Source of the DNA: Azoarcus_F sp048158365
GTDB taxonomy: Bacteria; Pseudomonadota; Gammaproteobacteria; Burkholderiales; Rhodocyclaceae
Direction: 5' to 3' (one strand)
Assembly: GCA_048158365.1 (NCBI GenBank)
Contig: JBLLNL010000003.1
Length of the DNA: 64,000 bases
The position numbers were made by a program, and so were the translations under genes. The number at the start of each line of letters is the position of its first letter. Within the stretch, counting starts at the first letter, position 1. Shown one piece after another: positions 9,129 to 19,816 of this stretch. Below the pieces are notes generated by a model. The model saw nothing but the letters and a program-made list of their open reading frames with translations, was not told the DNA's origin and did not search any database.

Positions 9129-9156
9129 TTGACAACGCGAACAGAGTCCCTATAAT
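9129..9156 (+). promoter_or_regulatory. Consensus sigma-70 promoter of the phasin gene
   Basis: Perfect -35 TTGACA at 9129-9134 and perfect -10 TATAAT at 9151-9156, separated by 16 bases, one less than optimal. Transcription would start near 9163 and give a leader of about 75 bases carrying the AGGAG ribosome site. A full consensus match predicts strong expression, which fits a phasin. The motif TGCAGCGCA at 9168-9176 just after the start point is a possible repressor site. Confidence 0.85.
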
Positions 9157-9239
9157 TCGATCCATGCTGCAGCGCAACAAGTACGGTGCGGATGCTGCAA
9201 AACCCGCTTCAACACTGTCATCATCATCAGGAGATCTAC

Positions 9240-9803
9240 ATGTTTGCCACGCCCGAACAATTCGCCGCTTCCAACAAAGCCAACATCGAAACCGCACTGA
9301 CCGTTGCGAATACCGCTTTCGCCAACGTCGAGCGTCTTGCCGCTCTGAATCTGAACACCGCCCGCACGCTGCTGGAAGAGTCCATCGCGAACACCAAGGC
9401 CCTGCTCGGCGCCAAGGACGTTCAGGAACTGATCAACCTGCAGACCGCCTTCGCGCAGCCGCTGGTCGAGAAAGCCGTCGCCTACAACCGTAGCGTCTAC
9501 GAAATCGCGACCCAGAGCCAGGAAGAAGTCTCCAAGCTGGTCGAAACCCAGGTCGCCGAGATGAACAAGAACCTGGCCGCTGCGCTCGACAAGGCCGCCA
9601 AGTCCGCTCCGGCTGGTTCCGACGTCGCCGTTGCCGCTGTCAAGTCCGCGATCGCTGCGGCCAACAGCGCCTACGACAGCGTCAGCAAGGCTGCCAAGCA
9701 GGTTGCCGAGATCGCCGAAGCCAACGTGACCGCCGCGACCAACGCGACCGTCAAGGCCGTCGGTACCGCTGCCAAGGTCGCCCCGGCCAAGAAAGCTGCC
9801 TGA
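9240..9803 (+). CDS. phaP: Phasin family protein (polyhydroxyalkanoate granule)
   Basis: Phasins coat polyhydroxyalkanoate granules and control their number and size. The 187-residue protein is almost all helix, opens with MFATPEQF as many PhaP proteins do, matches the phasin_2 pattern through about residue 110, and ends in an Ala/Lys-rich tail (AAKVAPAKKAA) like that of PHA-binding histone-like proteins. Start at ATG 9240 is fixed by AGGAG at 9229-9233. It is a single-gene unit with its own promoter and terminator. No PHA synthase is in the window, so the role in storage is inferred from family. Confidence 0.9.
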   Translation: MFATPEQFAASNKANIETALTVANTAFANVERLAALNLNTARTLLEESIANTKALLGAKDVQELINLQTAFAQPLVEKAVAYNRSVYEIATQSQEEVSKLVETQVAEMNKNLAAALDKAAKSAPAGSDVAVAAVKSAIAAANSAYDSVSKAAKQVAEIAEANVTAATNATVKAVGTAAKVAPAKKAA

Positions 9804-9821
9804 TTCAGCCAGTCAGTCGAA

Positions 9822-9853
9822 ACAAGAAACCCCGCCAAGGCGGGGTTTCTTGT
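9822..9853. terminator. Terminator between phasin and plsC
   Basis: Perfect inverted repeat with arms 9822-9836 and 9839-9853, a 15-base-pair stem closing on two A residues. The arms contain GAAAC and GTTTC on the outer side, so the RNA has U-rich and A-rich flanks in both directions. It lies between convergent genes (phaP on plus, plsC on minus) and probably serves both. Confidence 0.85.
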
Positions 9854-9871
9854 GTGCACGCCAGGTTCGAT

Positions 9872-10594
9872 TCAAGAACGAAAATGGTGCGGAAAGAGCC
9901 GGTGCATCTCGGCGTCGATCCATTGTTCGACCCGGGCATTCACTTCCGCGGGTTCAAGACCGGCGGTATCGATCGGCGGCCCGATGCTGACGCTGATCTC
10001 GCCCGGGCGCTTCACAAATGCATTGCGGCGCCAAAACTCGCCGGCGTTGTGGGCCACCGGCACGGCCGGGACCCCGGCATGATGCGCCAGCCACGCGCCG
10101 CCCGGCTTGAAGCGCCGCTTCGCACCGACAGGCACGCGCGTGCCCTCCGGAAAAACGACCACCCAGAAGCCCTCGTCGAGGCACTTCCTGCCCTGCTCGA
10201 GTACCTGGCTCAGCGCGTCCTTGCCCGCCGCCCGGTCGATCGCGATGTTGGGCAACTGCGCCAGCCCCCAGCCGAAGAACGGCACCTTCAGCAGCTCGCG
10301 CTTCAACACGAAGCTGATCTGCGGGAACAGTGCCTGCAGGGCCAGGGTTTCCCAGGCCGACTGGTGTTTGCACAGCACCACCGCAGGCTCGGCCGGAATG
10401 TTCTCGCGACCGATGACCTTGTAACGAATCCCCAGCAGGTGCCACACAAACCACAGCACCAGCCTGGTCCACGATGTCATGATCCGGTAGCGGGTGAGCG
10501 GGCGGAACGGAAAGGTCAGAAAGCCGAAAAGTGCGTACGGAGGGGTCGTGATGACCAGCACCACGGCGAACAGAAAGGAACGAAGGAAGATCAT
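9872..10594 (-). CDS. plsC: 1-acyl-sn-glycerol-3-phosphate acyltransferase
   Basis: Inner-membrane enzyme making phosphatidic acid from lysophosphatidic acid. The 240-residue protein has two hydrophobic stretches in the first 55 residues and the acyltransferase blocks: KHQSAWE with His77 and Glu82 (an H-x4-E variant seen in many gammaproteobacterial members, in place of H-x4-D) and FPEGTR at about 149-153. It follows gmhB by 52 bases in the same direction. Physiological acyl donor cannot be read from sequence. Confidence 0.9.
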   Translation of the reverse strand: MIFLRSFLFAVVLVITTPPYALFGFLTFPFRPLTRYRIMTSWTRLVLWFVWHLLGIRYKVIGRENIPAEPAVVLCKHQSAWETLALQALFPQISFVLKRELLKVPFFGWGLAQLPNIAIDRAAGKDALSQVLEQGRKCLDEGFWVVVFPEGTRVPVGAKRRFKPGGAWLAHHAGVPAVPVAHNAGEFWRRNAFVKRPGEISVSIGPPIDTAGLEPAEVNARVEQWIDAEMHRLFPHHFRS

Positions 10595-10646
10595 GGCTTA
10601 TTTTGGGTCCGGCAGTTGGACGGGCCGACTGTGCGATGACCGCGAC

Positions 10647-11180
10647 TCAGACGAGGAGGTCGGCGACGACACTGGCGAGATCGGCACGGATCAGCGTGCC
10701 GGGGGGCAGCTCCGGGTCTGCGCTGGTCTTCTGTCCCTTGCCGGTGAGCACCAGATAGGGCTTGCAGCCCACCGCGATGCCTGCCTGCAGGTCGCGCAGA
10801 CTGTCGCCGACCGCCGGCACACCCGCTAGATCCAAATTGAAGCGCTCGGCGATCTGTATGAACATGCCCGGCTTGGGCTTGCGACAATCACAGGTCGAAT
10901 CGGCCGGATGCGGGCAGAAGAAGATCGCATCCAGACGCCCGCCAACCTGCGCCAGAGTCTTGATCATCTTGTCGTTGATGGCGTTCAGCGTGTCCATGCC
11001 GAACAGACCACGCCCGATGCCCGACTGGTTCGACGCAATCACGACACGCCAGCCCCACTGATTCAGTCGGGCGATAGCCTCGAGTGAACCGTCGATCGGC
11101 TTCCATTCGTCCGGCGACTTGATGAACTGATCGGAGTCGTGGTTGATCACGCCATCGCGGTCGAGGATGATGAGTTTCAT
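10647..11180 (-). CDS. gmhB: D-glycero-beta-D-manno-heptose 1,7-bisphosphate 7-phosphatase
   Basis: HAD phosphatase of ADP-heptose synthesis for the LPS inner core. The 177-residue protein has the nucleophile pair Asp7/Asp9 (LDRDGVIN), the SNQSG motif, and the zinc-binding set Cys89, His91, Cys97 and Cys99 that is diagnostic for GmhB. It lies between glyS and plsC on the minus strand, the same order as in Pseudomonas and relatives. Length is normal. Confidence 0.94.
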   Translation of the reverse strand: MKLIILDRDGVINHDSDQFIKSPDEWKPIDGSLEAIARLNQWGWRVVIASNQSGIGRGLFGMDTLNAINDKMIKTLAQVGGRLDAIFFCPHPADSTCDCRKPKPGMFIQIAERFNLDLAGVPAVGDSLRDLQAGIAVGCKPYLVLTGKGQKTSADPELPPGTLIRADLASVVADLLV

Positions 11181-11231
11181 GCTTCGCGCCCCGTAGCAGC
11201 ACCGTCCGGTCGATGAGTACCGGCCCGGTGA

Positions 11232-13321
11232 TCAGTTGGTCGAAAGACGGGAGAGGTCGGCCACGCGATTCATCATCCCGGCAAGCCTGCTCAGCAGGGC
11301 CAGGCGATTGCGGCGCAGCAGCGGTTCGTCGACCATGACCATTACCGAATCGAAAAAGCTGTCAACCTCGACGCGCAGACCCGCAAGCACCACCAATGCC
11401 TCGGTGTAGTTTTCGTTGTCGACATGCGAACGGACCAGCGGCGCGACCTCGACGACCTTGTGCACCAGGGCCTTCTCCGCGTCTTGCTGCAGCAACGCGA
11501 CATCGAGTTCCGGCAGCGCATCATCCGCCTTCCGGAGGAGGTTGACGATACGCTTGTTCGCCGCTGCGAGCGCCTCTGCCTCCGGCAGCGCACGAAACGC
11601 AACCACGGCCTCCAGTTTGGCCGGCACCACATCGACGCGCGTCGGACGCAGCGCCAGCACCGCGTCCACAACATCGACAGCGTGCCCGGCATCGCGCAAC
11701 TGGTTGCGCAGGCGTTCGAACATGAAGTCGAGCAGGATGGTCCGGAAACCGTCATTCGCCAGCAGACCGGGCGCGAAACCCGCGGCCGCGTCGTCGATAA
11801 GCTCGGCCAGGTCGAGCGGCAGCGGCGCCTCGATCAGCATCCGCAGCACCCCGAGGGCGGCGCGGCGCAGGCCGAACGGATCCTTGTCGCCGGTCGGGAC
11901 CTGACCGATCCCGAAAAAACCGACCAACGCATCGAGCTTGTCCGCCAGCGACACCGCGAGCGCAACGTTGCCGACCGGCAGCCGGTCACCCGCAAAGCGC
12001 GGCAGGTAATGCTCCGCGATCGCGTCAGCGACGACATCCGTCTCGCCGTCGTGGCGTGCGTAGTACCGACCCATCACACCCTGCAGCTCCGGAAATTCCC
12101 CGACCATCTCGGTGACCAGATCGGCTTTTGCAAGCCGCGCGGCCCGGCTGGCCGCTGGAACATCGGCATGCAGACGGGATGCGATCAGGCCGGCCAGCCG
12201 CTCCAGTCGGGCAACCCGGTCGAACTGACTGCCCAGTCTGTTGTGATAGACCACCGGCGCGAGCCGTGCCAGACGGCTTTCCAGCGTATGCCTGCGATCC
12301 TGCTCGAAGAAGAAACGGGCATCGGCCAGTCGCGGTCTGACCACACGCTGGTTGCCCTGGATGATGTGGGACGGATCGGCCACACGCATGTTGGACACGA
12401 TCAGAAACCGGTTGAGCAGTTTTCCATTTTCGTCGAACAGCGGAAAGTACTTCTGATTGGCCCGCATCGTCAGGATCAGGCACTCCTGCGGGACGGCGAG
12501 ATACTCGGGTTCGAATTCGCCGGCATAGACGCTGGGATGTTCGACCAGTGCAGCGACCTCTTCCAGCAGATCCCGATACTCGCCCAGCGAAGCCCCCTGC
12601 CGCCCGGCCTCGGCGAGCAGCAGGCGCTCGATTTCGGCCAGCCGTGCGGCGAAATCCGGCACCACCTTGCCTTCGGCCAGCAGCGTCGGCTCATAGGCTT
12701 CGGCGGTCGCCAGCTCGATCTCGCCGCGGCTCATGAATCGGTGCCCCAGCGTGATCCGGCCGGACTCCAGCCCGAGCACCCGGCCCGGCACGACATCCGG
12801 CCCATGCATCATTACCAGCCTGTGCACCGGACGCACGAACTGCACGTCGCTCGCCCCCCAGCGCATCAGTTTGGGAATGGGCAACGCCTTGACCGCGTCC
12901 GCGACGATTCCTGCGAGCACATCAACGAGCCGGGCGCCGGGTTCGGCACGTGTATAGAACAGCGCTTCGGCCTTGCCGTCCTGCCGGCGCTCGAAGTCGG
13001 CGATACGCTCGAGCGGGATACCCCTGGCTTCGAGCTTCTTCAGCAGCGCGGAACTGGGTCGTCCGGCAGCATCGAACGCGACCTGTACCGGCATGATCTT
13101 GTCGGTCACATCGCGCGACGGCGCCTGGGCCAGGACCCCCGGAACGGTGACCGCAAGCCGGCGCGGTGCGGCATAGCCATTGAATCGGCCGTCGACCGCA
13201 ACCAGTCCGTGGCGCCTCAGGCCGTCGACGATCGTCTTCGCGAACACCTCGCCGAGTCGCGGCAAGGCCTTGGGCGGGAGTTCCTCGGTCAGCAGTTCGA
13301 CCAGCACGGCAGCATGCGTCA

Positions 13322-13322
<1 letters not shown>
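11232..13322 (-). CDS. glyS: Glycyl-tRNA synthetase beta subunit
   Basis: Large subunit of the alpha2beta2 glycyl-tRNA synthetase; it binds tRNA. The 696-residue protein opens with [15 protein letters not shown] and contains the family's conserved DARFFFEQD and LADKLDAL...[17 protein letters not shown] region. The C-terminal anticodon-binding part is complete. It starts where glyQ stops (overlap of one base), as is usual for glyQS. A long open frame on the opposite strand is a composition shadow. Confidence 0.97.
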
Positions 13323-14251
<929 letters not shown>

Positions 14252-14339
14252 GGTCCGTTTGACGGCGAAGCAAAAGTATCGATTTTACTGGCTTTCAGCG
14301 CGTCGGTCGAAGAATCTGCCCAGCCGGGCGTCGCGCCGA

Positions 14340-15818
14340 TCAATCCGGTCGGCCAACGGCAGCGGCCAGCCCGCCCGCGACCAGCGCAGCGAGCGCCAGC
14401 ACAAGCGCGGGCAGATCGCCCCAGCGCGCGTAAGGGGTCATGCCCTGATAGCCGCGCACCTCGACCGCGAGCGCACCCCGCACGAACTGCGGCAGCAGGG
14501 CATCCACCCGCCCGTCGGGCATCACCAGCGCCGTCATGCCGGTGTTGGTCGAGCGCAGCATCGGCCGGCCGGTTTCGATCGCCCTGACCCGCGCGATCTG
14601 CAGATGCTGTGGCTGTGCCAGCGAATGGCCATACCAGGCCAGGTTGGACAGATTCAGCATCAGCGTCGCATCGGGCAGGTTGGGTAGTAACGCGCGACCG
14701 AACAAATCCTCGTAGCAGATGTTGATCGCGATGAGCTGATCGCCGAATTTCATCGGCGCCGCTCCGGCACCAGGGGTCTGATCCGACATCGGAATGTCGG
14801 CCCATCGATAGAACCAGCCGAACAAGGGCGGCGAGTACTCGCCGAACGGCACCAGATGCTGCTTCGCGTAAAACTGGGGAGCGGACACCCCGAGGCTGAT
14901 CGCTGCATTGTAGATCCGCCCCTCAGCGTCACGCGAGAACACGCCGACGATGAGATCGCCATTTCGCCGTCGCGCCTGCGTTCGCAGCAGATCGAGATAA
15001 CCGTCCGGGAGGTGTTCGACCAGCAGCGGGAGCGAAGTCTCCGGCAACACCACCAGATCGGCATCATGACCGCCGGCCATGCGCGCGTTGACGCCGAGCC
15101 ATTCGTCGAGCATTTCAGGTTGCCATTTGAGTCCTTGTTCGATGTTGGTCTGCGCGAGCACCACGCGCAGCGGCGCCCCCACCGGATCGGTCCATGCGAT
15201 CCGCCCCAGACCGAGCCCGATCCCGATCAGCATCACGACCGGCAGCAACGCCGGCAGCGCGATGCCGGCACGCCGCCACGGCACGAGCACCAGCAGGGCC
15301 GAGACCAGGGCCACCAGACCGCCGACCCCGTAGACACCGACCACGGCGAACCAGCCCGCAAACGGGCTCGGCGGTGTCTGCGAGTACCCGATCGCAAGCC
15401 ACGGAAACCCGGTGAACACCCAGCCGCGCGCGAGTTCGGCCAGGACCCACAAACCGGCGAACAGCAGCGCCTGCGATCTGCCCGATGTGCGCCGCAGCCG
15501 CACGAACGCCGCGCCGACCAGGCCCGGATAGAGTGCAAGATAGGCGCAGAAAATCGCGATCGCCAGCGCCGCGACCGGCATCGGCACGCCCCCGTAGCGA
15601 TTCAGCGCGATATAGAGCCAGGACACGCCGGCCAGAAAGGCCCCCATACCCCACGCCAAGCCCAGCACGAATCCGCTGCGTACATCGACTGCGCGCCGCA
15701 ACAACAGGAACAGCACGGCCAGGCTCGCGAAGGCCAGCACGAACACATCGAATGGCGAGAACGCGAGAACCGAGCAGGCGCCGGCCAGCGCTGCAGCAAG
15801 CCAGGCCGGGCGCATCAA
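14340..15818 (-). CDS. lnt: Apolipoprotein N-acyltransferase
   Basis: Integral inner-membrane enzyme that adds the third acyl chain to lipoproteins; needed for Lol-dependent sorting. The 492-residue protein has six or more membrane helices in the first 205 residues and a periplasmic nitrilase domain with the catalytic triad Glu260 (VLPETS), Lys319 (AKQHLVPFGE) and Cys368 (NICYED). One more helix lies at the C-terminus. It overlaps corC by four bases, as in E. coli ybeX-lnt. Confidence 0.95.
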   Translation of the reverse strand: MMRPAWLAAALAGACSVLAFSPFDVFVLAFASLAVLFLLLRRAVDVRSGFVLGLAWGMGAFLAGVSWLYIALNRYGGVPMPVAALAIAIFCAYLALYPGLVGAAFVRLRRTSGRSQALLFAGLWVLAELARGWVFTGFPWLAIGYSQTPPSPFAGWFAVVGVYGVGGLVALVSALLVLVPWRRAGIALPALLPVVMLIGIGLGLGRIAWTDPVGAPLRVVLAQTNIEQGLKWQPEMLDEWLGVNARMAGGHDADLVVLPETSLPLLVEHLPDGYLDLLRTQARRRNGDLIVGVFSRDAEGRIYNAAISLGVSAPQFYAKQHLVPFGEYSPPLFGWFYRWADIPMSDQTPGAGAAPMKFGDQLIAINICYEDLFGRALLPNLPDATLMLNLSNLAWYGHSLAQPQHLQIARVRAIETGRPMLRSTNTGMTALVMPDGRVDALLPQFVRGALAVEVRGYQGMTPYARWGDLPALVLALAALVAGGLAAAVGRPD

Positions 15819-16660
15819 TCGCCGGGCGTCTGCACGACGGGGAGCGCGCGTTCGACCAGCAACGTGTGCACCCTGCGGCTGTCGGCACGCATCACCTGGA
15901 TCTTCAGACCGTCCAGCGTGATGACCTCGCCCCGTTTGGGCAGGCGCCCGAGGTGGCGGATCACCAGACCACCGATCGTATCGACATCCTCATCACTGAA
16001 CGCAGTGGTGAAGGCGTGATTGAAATCGGCGATCTCGGTCGTCGCCTTGACCCGGTAGCGTCCGTTCTGGTCGAGCTTGATGCTGTCGCCGGCCTCGTCG
16101 AAGTCGTACTCGTCCTCGATGTCGCCGACGATCTGCTCGAGCACGTCCTCGATCGTCACCAGGCCGGCCACGCCGCCGTACTCATCTACGACGATCGCCA
16201 TGTGATTTCGACTGACCCGAAACTCGCGCAGCAGCACGTTCAGGCGTTTGGACTCCGGCACGAACACGGCGGGTCTCAGCATGTCGCGCAGGTCGAACTC
16301 TCGCCCGGCGTAATACCGGAGCAGGTCCTTGGCCAGAAAAATGCCGACGACATCATCCTTGTTTTCGCCAACGGTCGGAAAGCGGGAGTGCGCGGTGTCC
16401 ACCACGAAGGAGACGATCCTCTCGACCGAGTCGGTCAGATGGATCACGTCCATCTGCGCCCGCGGAATCATCACTTCGCTGACGTTCATGTCCGACATCT
16501 GCAACGCGCCCTCGATGATCGAGAGCGCATCGGCATCGATCAGGTTACGGTCACAGGCCGAGCGAAGTCGCGCGAGGAGGTCTTCACGATCTTCCGGTTC
16601 GCGCGAGAGAAGGGCCGAAAGTCGTTCGAGTAATGACGGTTTGCCCGAGGGACTGTCCAT
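15815..16660 (-). CDS. ybeX: CBS-domain protein CorC/YbeX
   Basis: Cytoplasmic protein with two CBS domains (about residues 65-190) and a C-terminal CorC_HlyC domain. In E. coli the homologue is called CorC for magnesium/cobalt resistance and YbeX for a role in ribosome metabolism. It is 281 residues, without the membrane DUF21 domain. It lies between ybeY and lnt in the conserved phoH-ybeY-ybeX-lnt order. An inverted repeat separates it from ybeY. Confidence 0.92.
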   Translation of the reverse strand: MDSPSGKPSLLERLSALLSREPEDREDLLARLRSACDRNLIDADALSIIEGALQMSDMNVSEVMIPRAQMDVIHLTDSVERIVSFVVDTAHSRFPTVGENKDDVVGIFLAKDLLRYYAGREFDLRDMLRPAVFVPESKRLNVLLREFRVSRNHMAIVVDEYGGVAGLVTIEDVLEQIVGDIEDEYDFDEAGDSIKLDQNGRYRVKATTEIADFNHAFTTAFSDEDVDTIGGLVIRHLGRLPKRGEVITLDGLKIQVMRADSRRVHTLLVERALPVVQTPGD

Positions 16661-16681
16661 TTAAGCTTTGTGGCTGAAGAA

Positions 16682-16735
16682 CGAGGCTTTGGGACCAGAT
16701 GTCAGACGCCACAGGGGCCCGCTCCCAAAGCCTCG
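16682..16735. repeat. Inverted repeat in the ybeY-ybeX gap
   Basis: Arms 16682-16694 and 16723-16735 are perfectly complementary over 13 bases (CGAGGCTTTGGGA and its complement) with a 28-base loop. It fills most of the 79-base gap inside an otherwise closely spaced operon. No run of T follows on the minus strand, so it does not look like a standard terminator. It may be an RNA processing site or a dispersed repeat. Confidence 0.65.
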
Positions 16736-16739
16736 GTCC

Positions 16740-17492
16740 TCAAGGCTCACGCTTCGCTTCGTATGGATTGCCGTATCCGAGCGTCTGAAGGATATCGACT
16801 TCAAGCGCCTCCATGGCCTCGGCCTCGTCCGGACGCTCGTGATCATATCCCTGCAAGTGCAGCATACCATGGACCACAAGGTGGGCGAAATGCGCATCCA
16901 GTTCCTTGCCCTGGTCACCGGCTTCGCGCACCACGACCGGAACGCACAGGGCCAGATCGCCCTGGAGCAGGCCCTGCCGCTGCGCGACCGGGGCCTCGCC
17001 GTCGCGATAGCTGAAAGTCAGCACATTGGTCGCATGATCCTTGCCGCGATAATCCCGATTCAAGGCTCGCCCCTCGGTCTCGCCGACCAGCCTGATCGTG
17101 ACGTCCGCATCGTGTTCGAGCAATGCGGCGCGGGCCCAGCGACGAATACGGTGTTTGCGCGGGGCCACGCCCCGCTCGTCTTCACTCAGGGCCTTCTGCA
17201 CCCGCAACTGCAGCATCGGCGTCGGCATTGCGGCAGGTAGCGCCAGGGCGGGCTCAACGGAAAGCAATGCAACTCGGATCGCATTGTCCGCGATCGATGA
17301 AACCGACAGTACAGGCGCCCCACCCTCCTCGTCTGCAACGATTTCCAGTGCGGGTTCATTTCCGCCGCACAGACGGATCGTCAGGCGGCGACCCGTTTCG
17401 AATTCCAGTTCGAGGCATTCCGCCCGCAGCTGCTCTACCGCGCCGTGCCGGTCGGTTGCCCGTACTTTGATGCCGCGTTTGTCTTTGGCCAT
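16740..17492 (-). CDS. ybeY: Endoribonuclease YbeY with an N-terminal extension
   Basis: The C-terminal 155 residues are YbeY, the metal-dependent endoribonuclease of 16S rRNA 3'-end maturation and ribosome quality control, with the H-x3-H-x5-H zinc motif His208, His212 and His218 in HGMLHLQGYDH. The frame is open to ATG 17492, four bases after the phoH stop, giving 250 residues. The first 90 or so form a beta-rich stretch that I do not recognise. If translation instead began at ATG 17228 or 17216, YbeY would have normal length and about 265 bases of good coding sequence would be left unexplained. Confidence 0.85.
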   Translation of the reverse strand: MAKDKRGIKVRATDRHGAVEQLRAECLELEFETGRRLTIRLCGGNEPALEIVADEEGGAPVLSVSSIADNAIRVALLSVEPALALPAAMPTPMLQLRVQKALSEDERGVAPRKHRIRRWARAALLEHDADVTIRLVGETEGRALNRDYRGKDHATNVLTFSYRDGEAPVAQRQGLLQGDLALCVPVVVREAGDQGKELDAHFAHLVVHGMLHLQGYDHERPDEAEAMEALEVDILQTLGYGNPYEAKREP

Positions 17493-17496
17493 GATT

Positions 17497-18462
17497 TCAG
17501 TTCGCGCCGGAAGCTTTCGGCGCAGCCGCGGAGGCCTTGTCATAGGCTTCGACGATTCGCGCAACCAGCGGATGTCGCACCACATCCTCCAGTCCGAACT
17601 CGGTGAAGGCGATGCCCCTGACCGCGGCCAGCACCTCGCGAGCCTCGAGCAGACCGCTGCGATTTCCCTTGGGAAGATCGATCTGCGTGACGTCCCCGGT
17701 GATCACCGCCTTGGCACCGAACCCGATCCGGGTCAGGAACATCTTCATTTGCTCGGGCGTGGTGTTCTGCGCCTCGTCGAGGATGATGAACGCGTGATTG
17801 AGCGTGCGTCCGCGCATGAAGGCCAGCGGTGCGACCTCGATGCTGCCGCGCTCGAACAGTTTGGTCACACGCTCGAAGCCCATCAGGTCGTAGAGCGCGT
17901 CGTACAGGGGCCGAAGGTAGGGATCGACCTTTTGCGCCAGATCCCCCGGCAGGAAGCCGAGCCGCTCGCCCGCCTCGACCGCGGGGCGCGTCAGGATGAT
18001 ACGCTCGACCAGTTCACGTTCGAACGCATCCACAGCGGACGCCACCGCGAGATAGGTCTTGCCGGTTCCCGCCGGACCCACACCGAAGGTGATGTCATGC
18101 GACTGGATATAGGTGAGGTACTCGACCTGTCGCGGCGTGCGGCCGTGCAGTTCGGTCTTGCGGGTGAGCAAGGCCGGCGCGGCCGAACCGGCCTGCTTGC
18201 GGCTGGCCAGTTCGACCAGCCCGAGCTGGATGTCGTCCAGGCTCAGATGCTGGTTCGCCTGCTCGTAGAACGCATGCAGGGCTTTGGCCGCCAGCTGCGA
18301 CTGCGCGGGCTGACCGGTAAGCTTGAAGCGCTCCCCGCGGCGCACGATACTGACGTCGAACGCAGACTCGATCTGCCGCAGGTTCTCGTCCAGCGCACCG
18401 CACAGATTCGCGAGCCGCTCGTTGTCGGCCGGCTCCAGCACCACTTCGGTCGGACGTGCCAT
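17497..18462 (-). CDS. ybeZ: PhoH-like ATPase (YbeZ)
   Basis: Cytoplasmic P-loop ATPase of the PhoH2/YbeZ type, usually encoded with YbeY and thought to act in RNA metabolism. The 321-residue protein has Walker A GPAGTGKT at 129-136, the [20 protein letters not shown] helicase-like segment and Walker [10 protein letters not shown]. The N-terminal 90 residues resemble a KH-like domain of the family. It starts directly after miaB and ends four bases before the ybeY start. Confidence 0.95.
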   Translation of the reverse strand: MARPTEVVLEPADNERLANLCGALDENLRQIESAFDVSIVRRGERFKLTGQPAQSQLAAKALHAFYEQANQHLSLDDIQLGLVELASRKQAGSAAPALLTRKTELHGRTPRQVEYLTYIQSHDITFGVGPAGTGKTYLAVASAVDAFERELVERIILTRPAVEAGERLGFLPGDLAQKVDPYLRPLYDALYDLMGFERVTKLFERGSIEVAPLAFMRGRTLNHAFIILDEAQNTTPEQMKMFLTRIGFGAKAVITGDVTQIDLPKGNRSGLLEAREVLAAVRGIAFTEFGLEDVVRHPLVARIVEAYDKASAAAPKASGAN

Positions 18463-19800
18463 TCAGGACTCCCGTGTCACGATCTCGCCGCGCAGGCTGT
18501 GCGGCAACGCTGCAGTGATGCGCACATCGACGAATGCCCCGATCAGGCGCGCATTCGCGGCGAAATTGACCACCCGGTTGTTCTCGGTTCGCCCGGCCAG
18601 TTCGGCCGGATTCTTGCGCGAATGACCCTCGACCAGGATCCGCTCCGTCCGCCCGACCATCGCTTCGCTGATCGCCATCGCCTGTTCCTCGATGCGCTTT
18701 TGCAGGCGTGACAACCAGCGCAGCTTGGTCTGCTGCGGCACCGGATCGTCCAGGTCGGCAGCCGGCGTCCCCGGTCGGGCACTGTAGACGAAGCTGAACG
18801 AGAAATCGAAGCCCACCTCGTCGATCAGGCGCATGGTCTTGTCGAAGTCCTCCTCGGTCTCGCCCGGAAAGCCGACGATGAAGTCGGACGACAGCGAGAG
18901 ATCCGGGCGAGCCGCCCTGAGCTTCCTGACCACCGACTTGTATTCGAGCACCGAATAGCCCCGCTTCATCGCGGCCAGCACCCGGTCCGATCCGGACTGC
19001 ACCGGCAGGTGCAGGTGGCCGACCAGCTTGGGGATCTTCTCGTAGGCGTCGAACACGCGCTGCGTCATCTCGCGCGGGTGCGAGGTGGTGTAGCGCAGGC
19101 GCTCGACCCCGGGAATCTCGGCGACACATTCGAGCAGGAAGGCGAAGTCGCCGAGCTCGCCGCCATGCCGCGTGATCTCGCCCCGCCAGGCATTGACGTT
19201 CTGTCCGAGCAAGGTGATCTCCTTGACACCCTGTTCGGTCAGACCGGCGATCTCGGTCAGGATGTCGTCGAGCGGGCGCGACACCTCTTCGCCCCGTGTG
19301 TACGGAACGACGCAGAAGGTGCAGTACTTGGAGCAGCCTTCCATGATCGACACGAACGCGCTCGCGCCCTCGACCCGGGCCGGCGGCAGATTGTCGAACT
19401 TCTCGATCTCCGGGAATGAAATGTCGACCTGGGAACGACCGCTGCGCTGCCGCTCGGCGATCAACTGCGGCAGGCGGTGCAGCGTCTGCGGCCCGAACAC
19501 GAGGTCGACATAGGGCGCGCGCGCGACGATCGCGTCGCCCTCCTGGCTGGCCACGCACCCACCGACGCCGATGATCAGGTCCGGATTGGCCTGCTTGAGA
19601 TGCTTGACCCGGCCCAGATCGTGGAACACCTTCTCCTGCGCCTTCTCGCGCACCGAGCAGGTATTGAACAGGATCACATCCGCCTCTTCCGGATTGTCGG
19701 TCTTCTCGAGCGGACCTTGAGCGCGAAGCACGTCCGCCATCTTGTCGGAGTCGTACTCGTTCATCTGGCATCCGAAAGTACGGATGTAAAGTTTCTTCAT
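18463..19800 (-). CDS. miaB: tRNA-2-methylthio-N6-dimethylallyladenosine synthase
   Basis: Radical-SAM methylthiotransferase that converts i6A37 to ms2i6A37 in tRNAs reading UNN codons. From ATG 19800 it has 445 residues: UPF0004 domain with cluster cysteines 11, 48 and 82, radical-SAM CxxxCxxC at 156, 160 and 163, and a C-terminal TRAM domain. ATG 19800 is preferred over GTG 19809 because the AGGA at 19811-19814 has proper spacing only for the former. First gene of miaB-ybeZ-ybeY-ybeX-lnt. Confidence 0.96.
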   Translation of the reverse strand: MKKLYIRTFGCQMNEYDSDKMADVLRAQGPLEKTDNPEEADVILFNTCSVREKAQEKVFHDLGRVKHLKQANPDLIIGVGGCVASQEGDAIVARAPYVDLVFGPQTLHRLPQLIAERQRSGRSQVDISFPEIEKFDNLPPARVEGASAFVSIMEGCSKYCTFCVVPYTRGEEVSRPLDDILTEIAGLTEQGVKEITLLGQNVNAWRGEITRHGGELGDFAFLLECVAEIPGVERLRYTTSHPREMTQRVFDAYEKIPKLVGHLHLPVQSGSDRVLAAMKRGYSVLEYKSVVRKLRAARPDLSLSSDFIVGFPGETEEDFDKTMRLIDEVGFDFSFSFVYSARPGTPAADLDDPVPQQTKLRWLSRLQKRIEEQAMAISEAMVGRTERILVEGHSRKNPAELAGRTENNRVVNFAANARLIGAFVDVRITAALPHSLRGEIVTRES

Positions 19801-19816
19801 TCGCGACACGTCCTGC

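Larger units (their letters stand above)
8840..9239. other. 400-base non-coding region upstream of the phasin
   Basis: No credible gene in either strand. The first 100 bases are very rich in G and C. It then contains a perfect 17-base A/T palindrome at 9038-9054 and the phasin promoter at 9129-9156. Two copies of a TGC-containing motif lie in opposite orientation (TGCGCTGCA at 9001-9009, TGCAGCGCA at 9168-9176). The ribosome site AGGAG is at 9229-9233. Confidence 0.7.
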
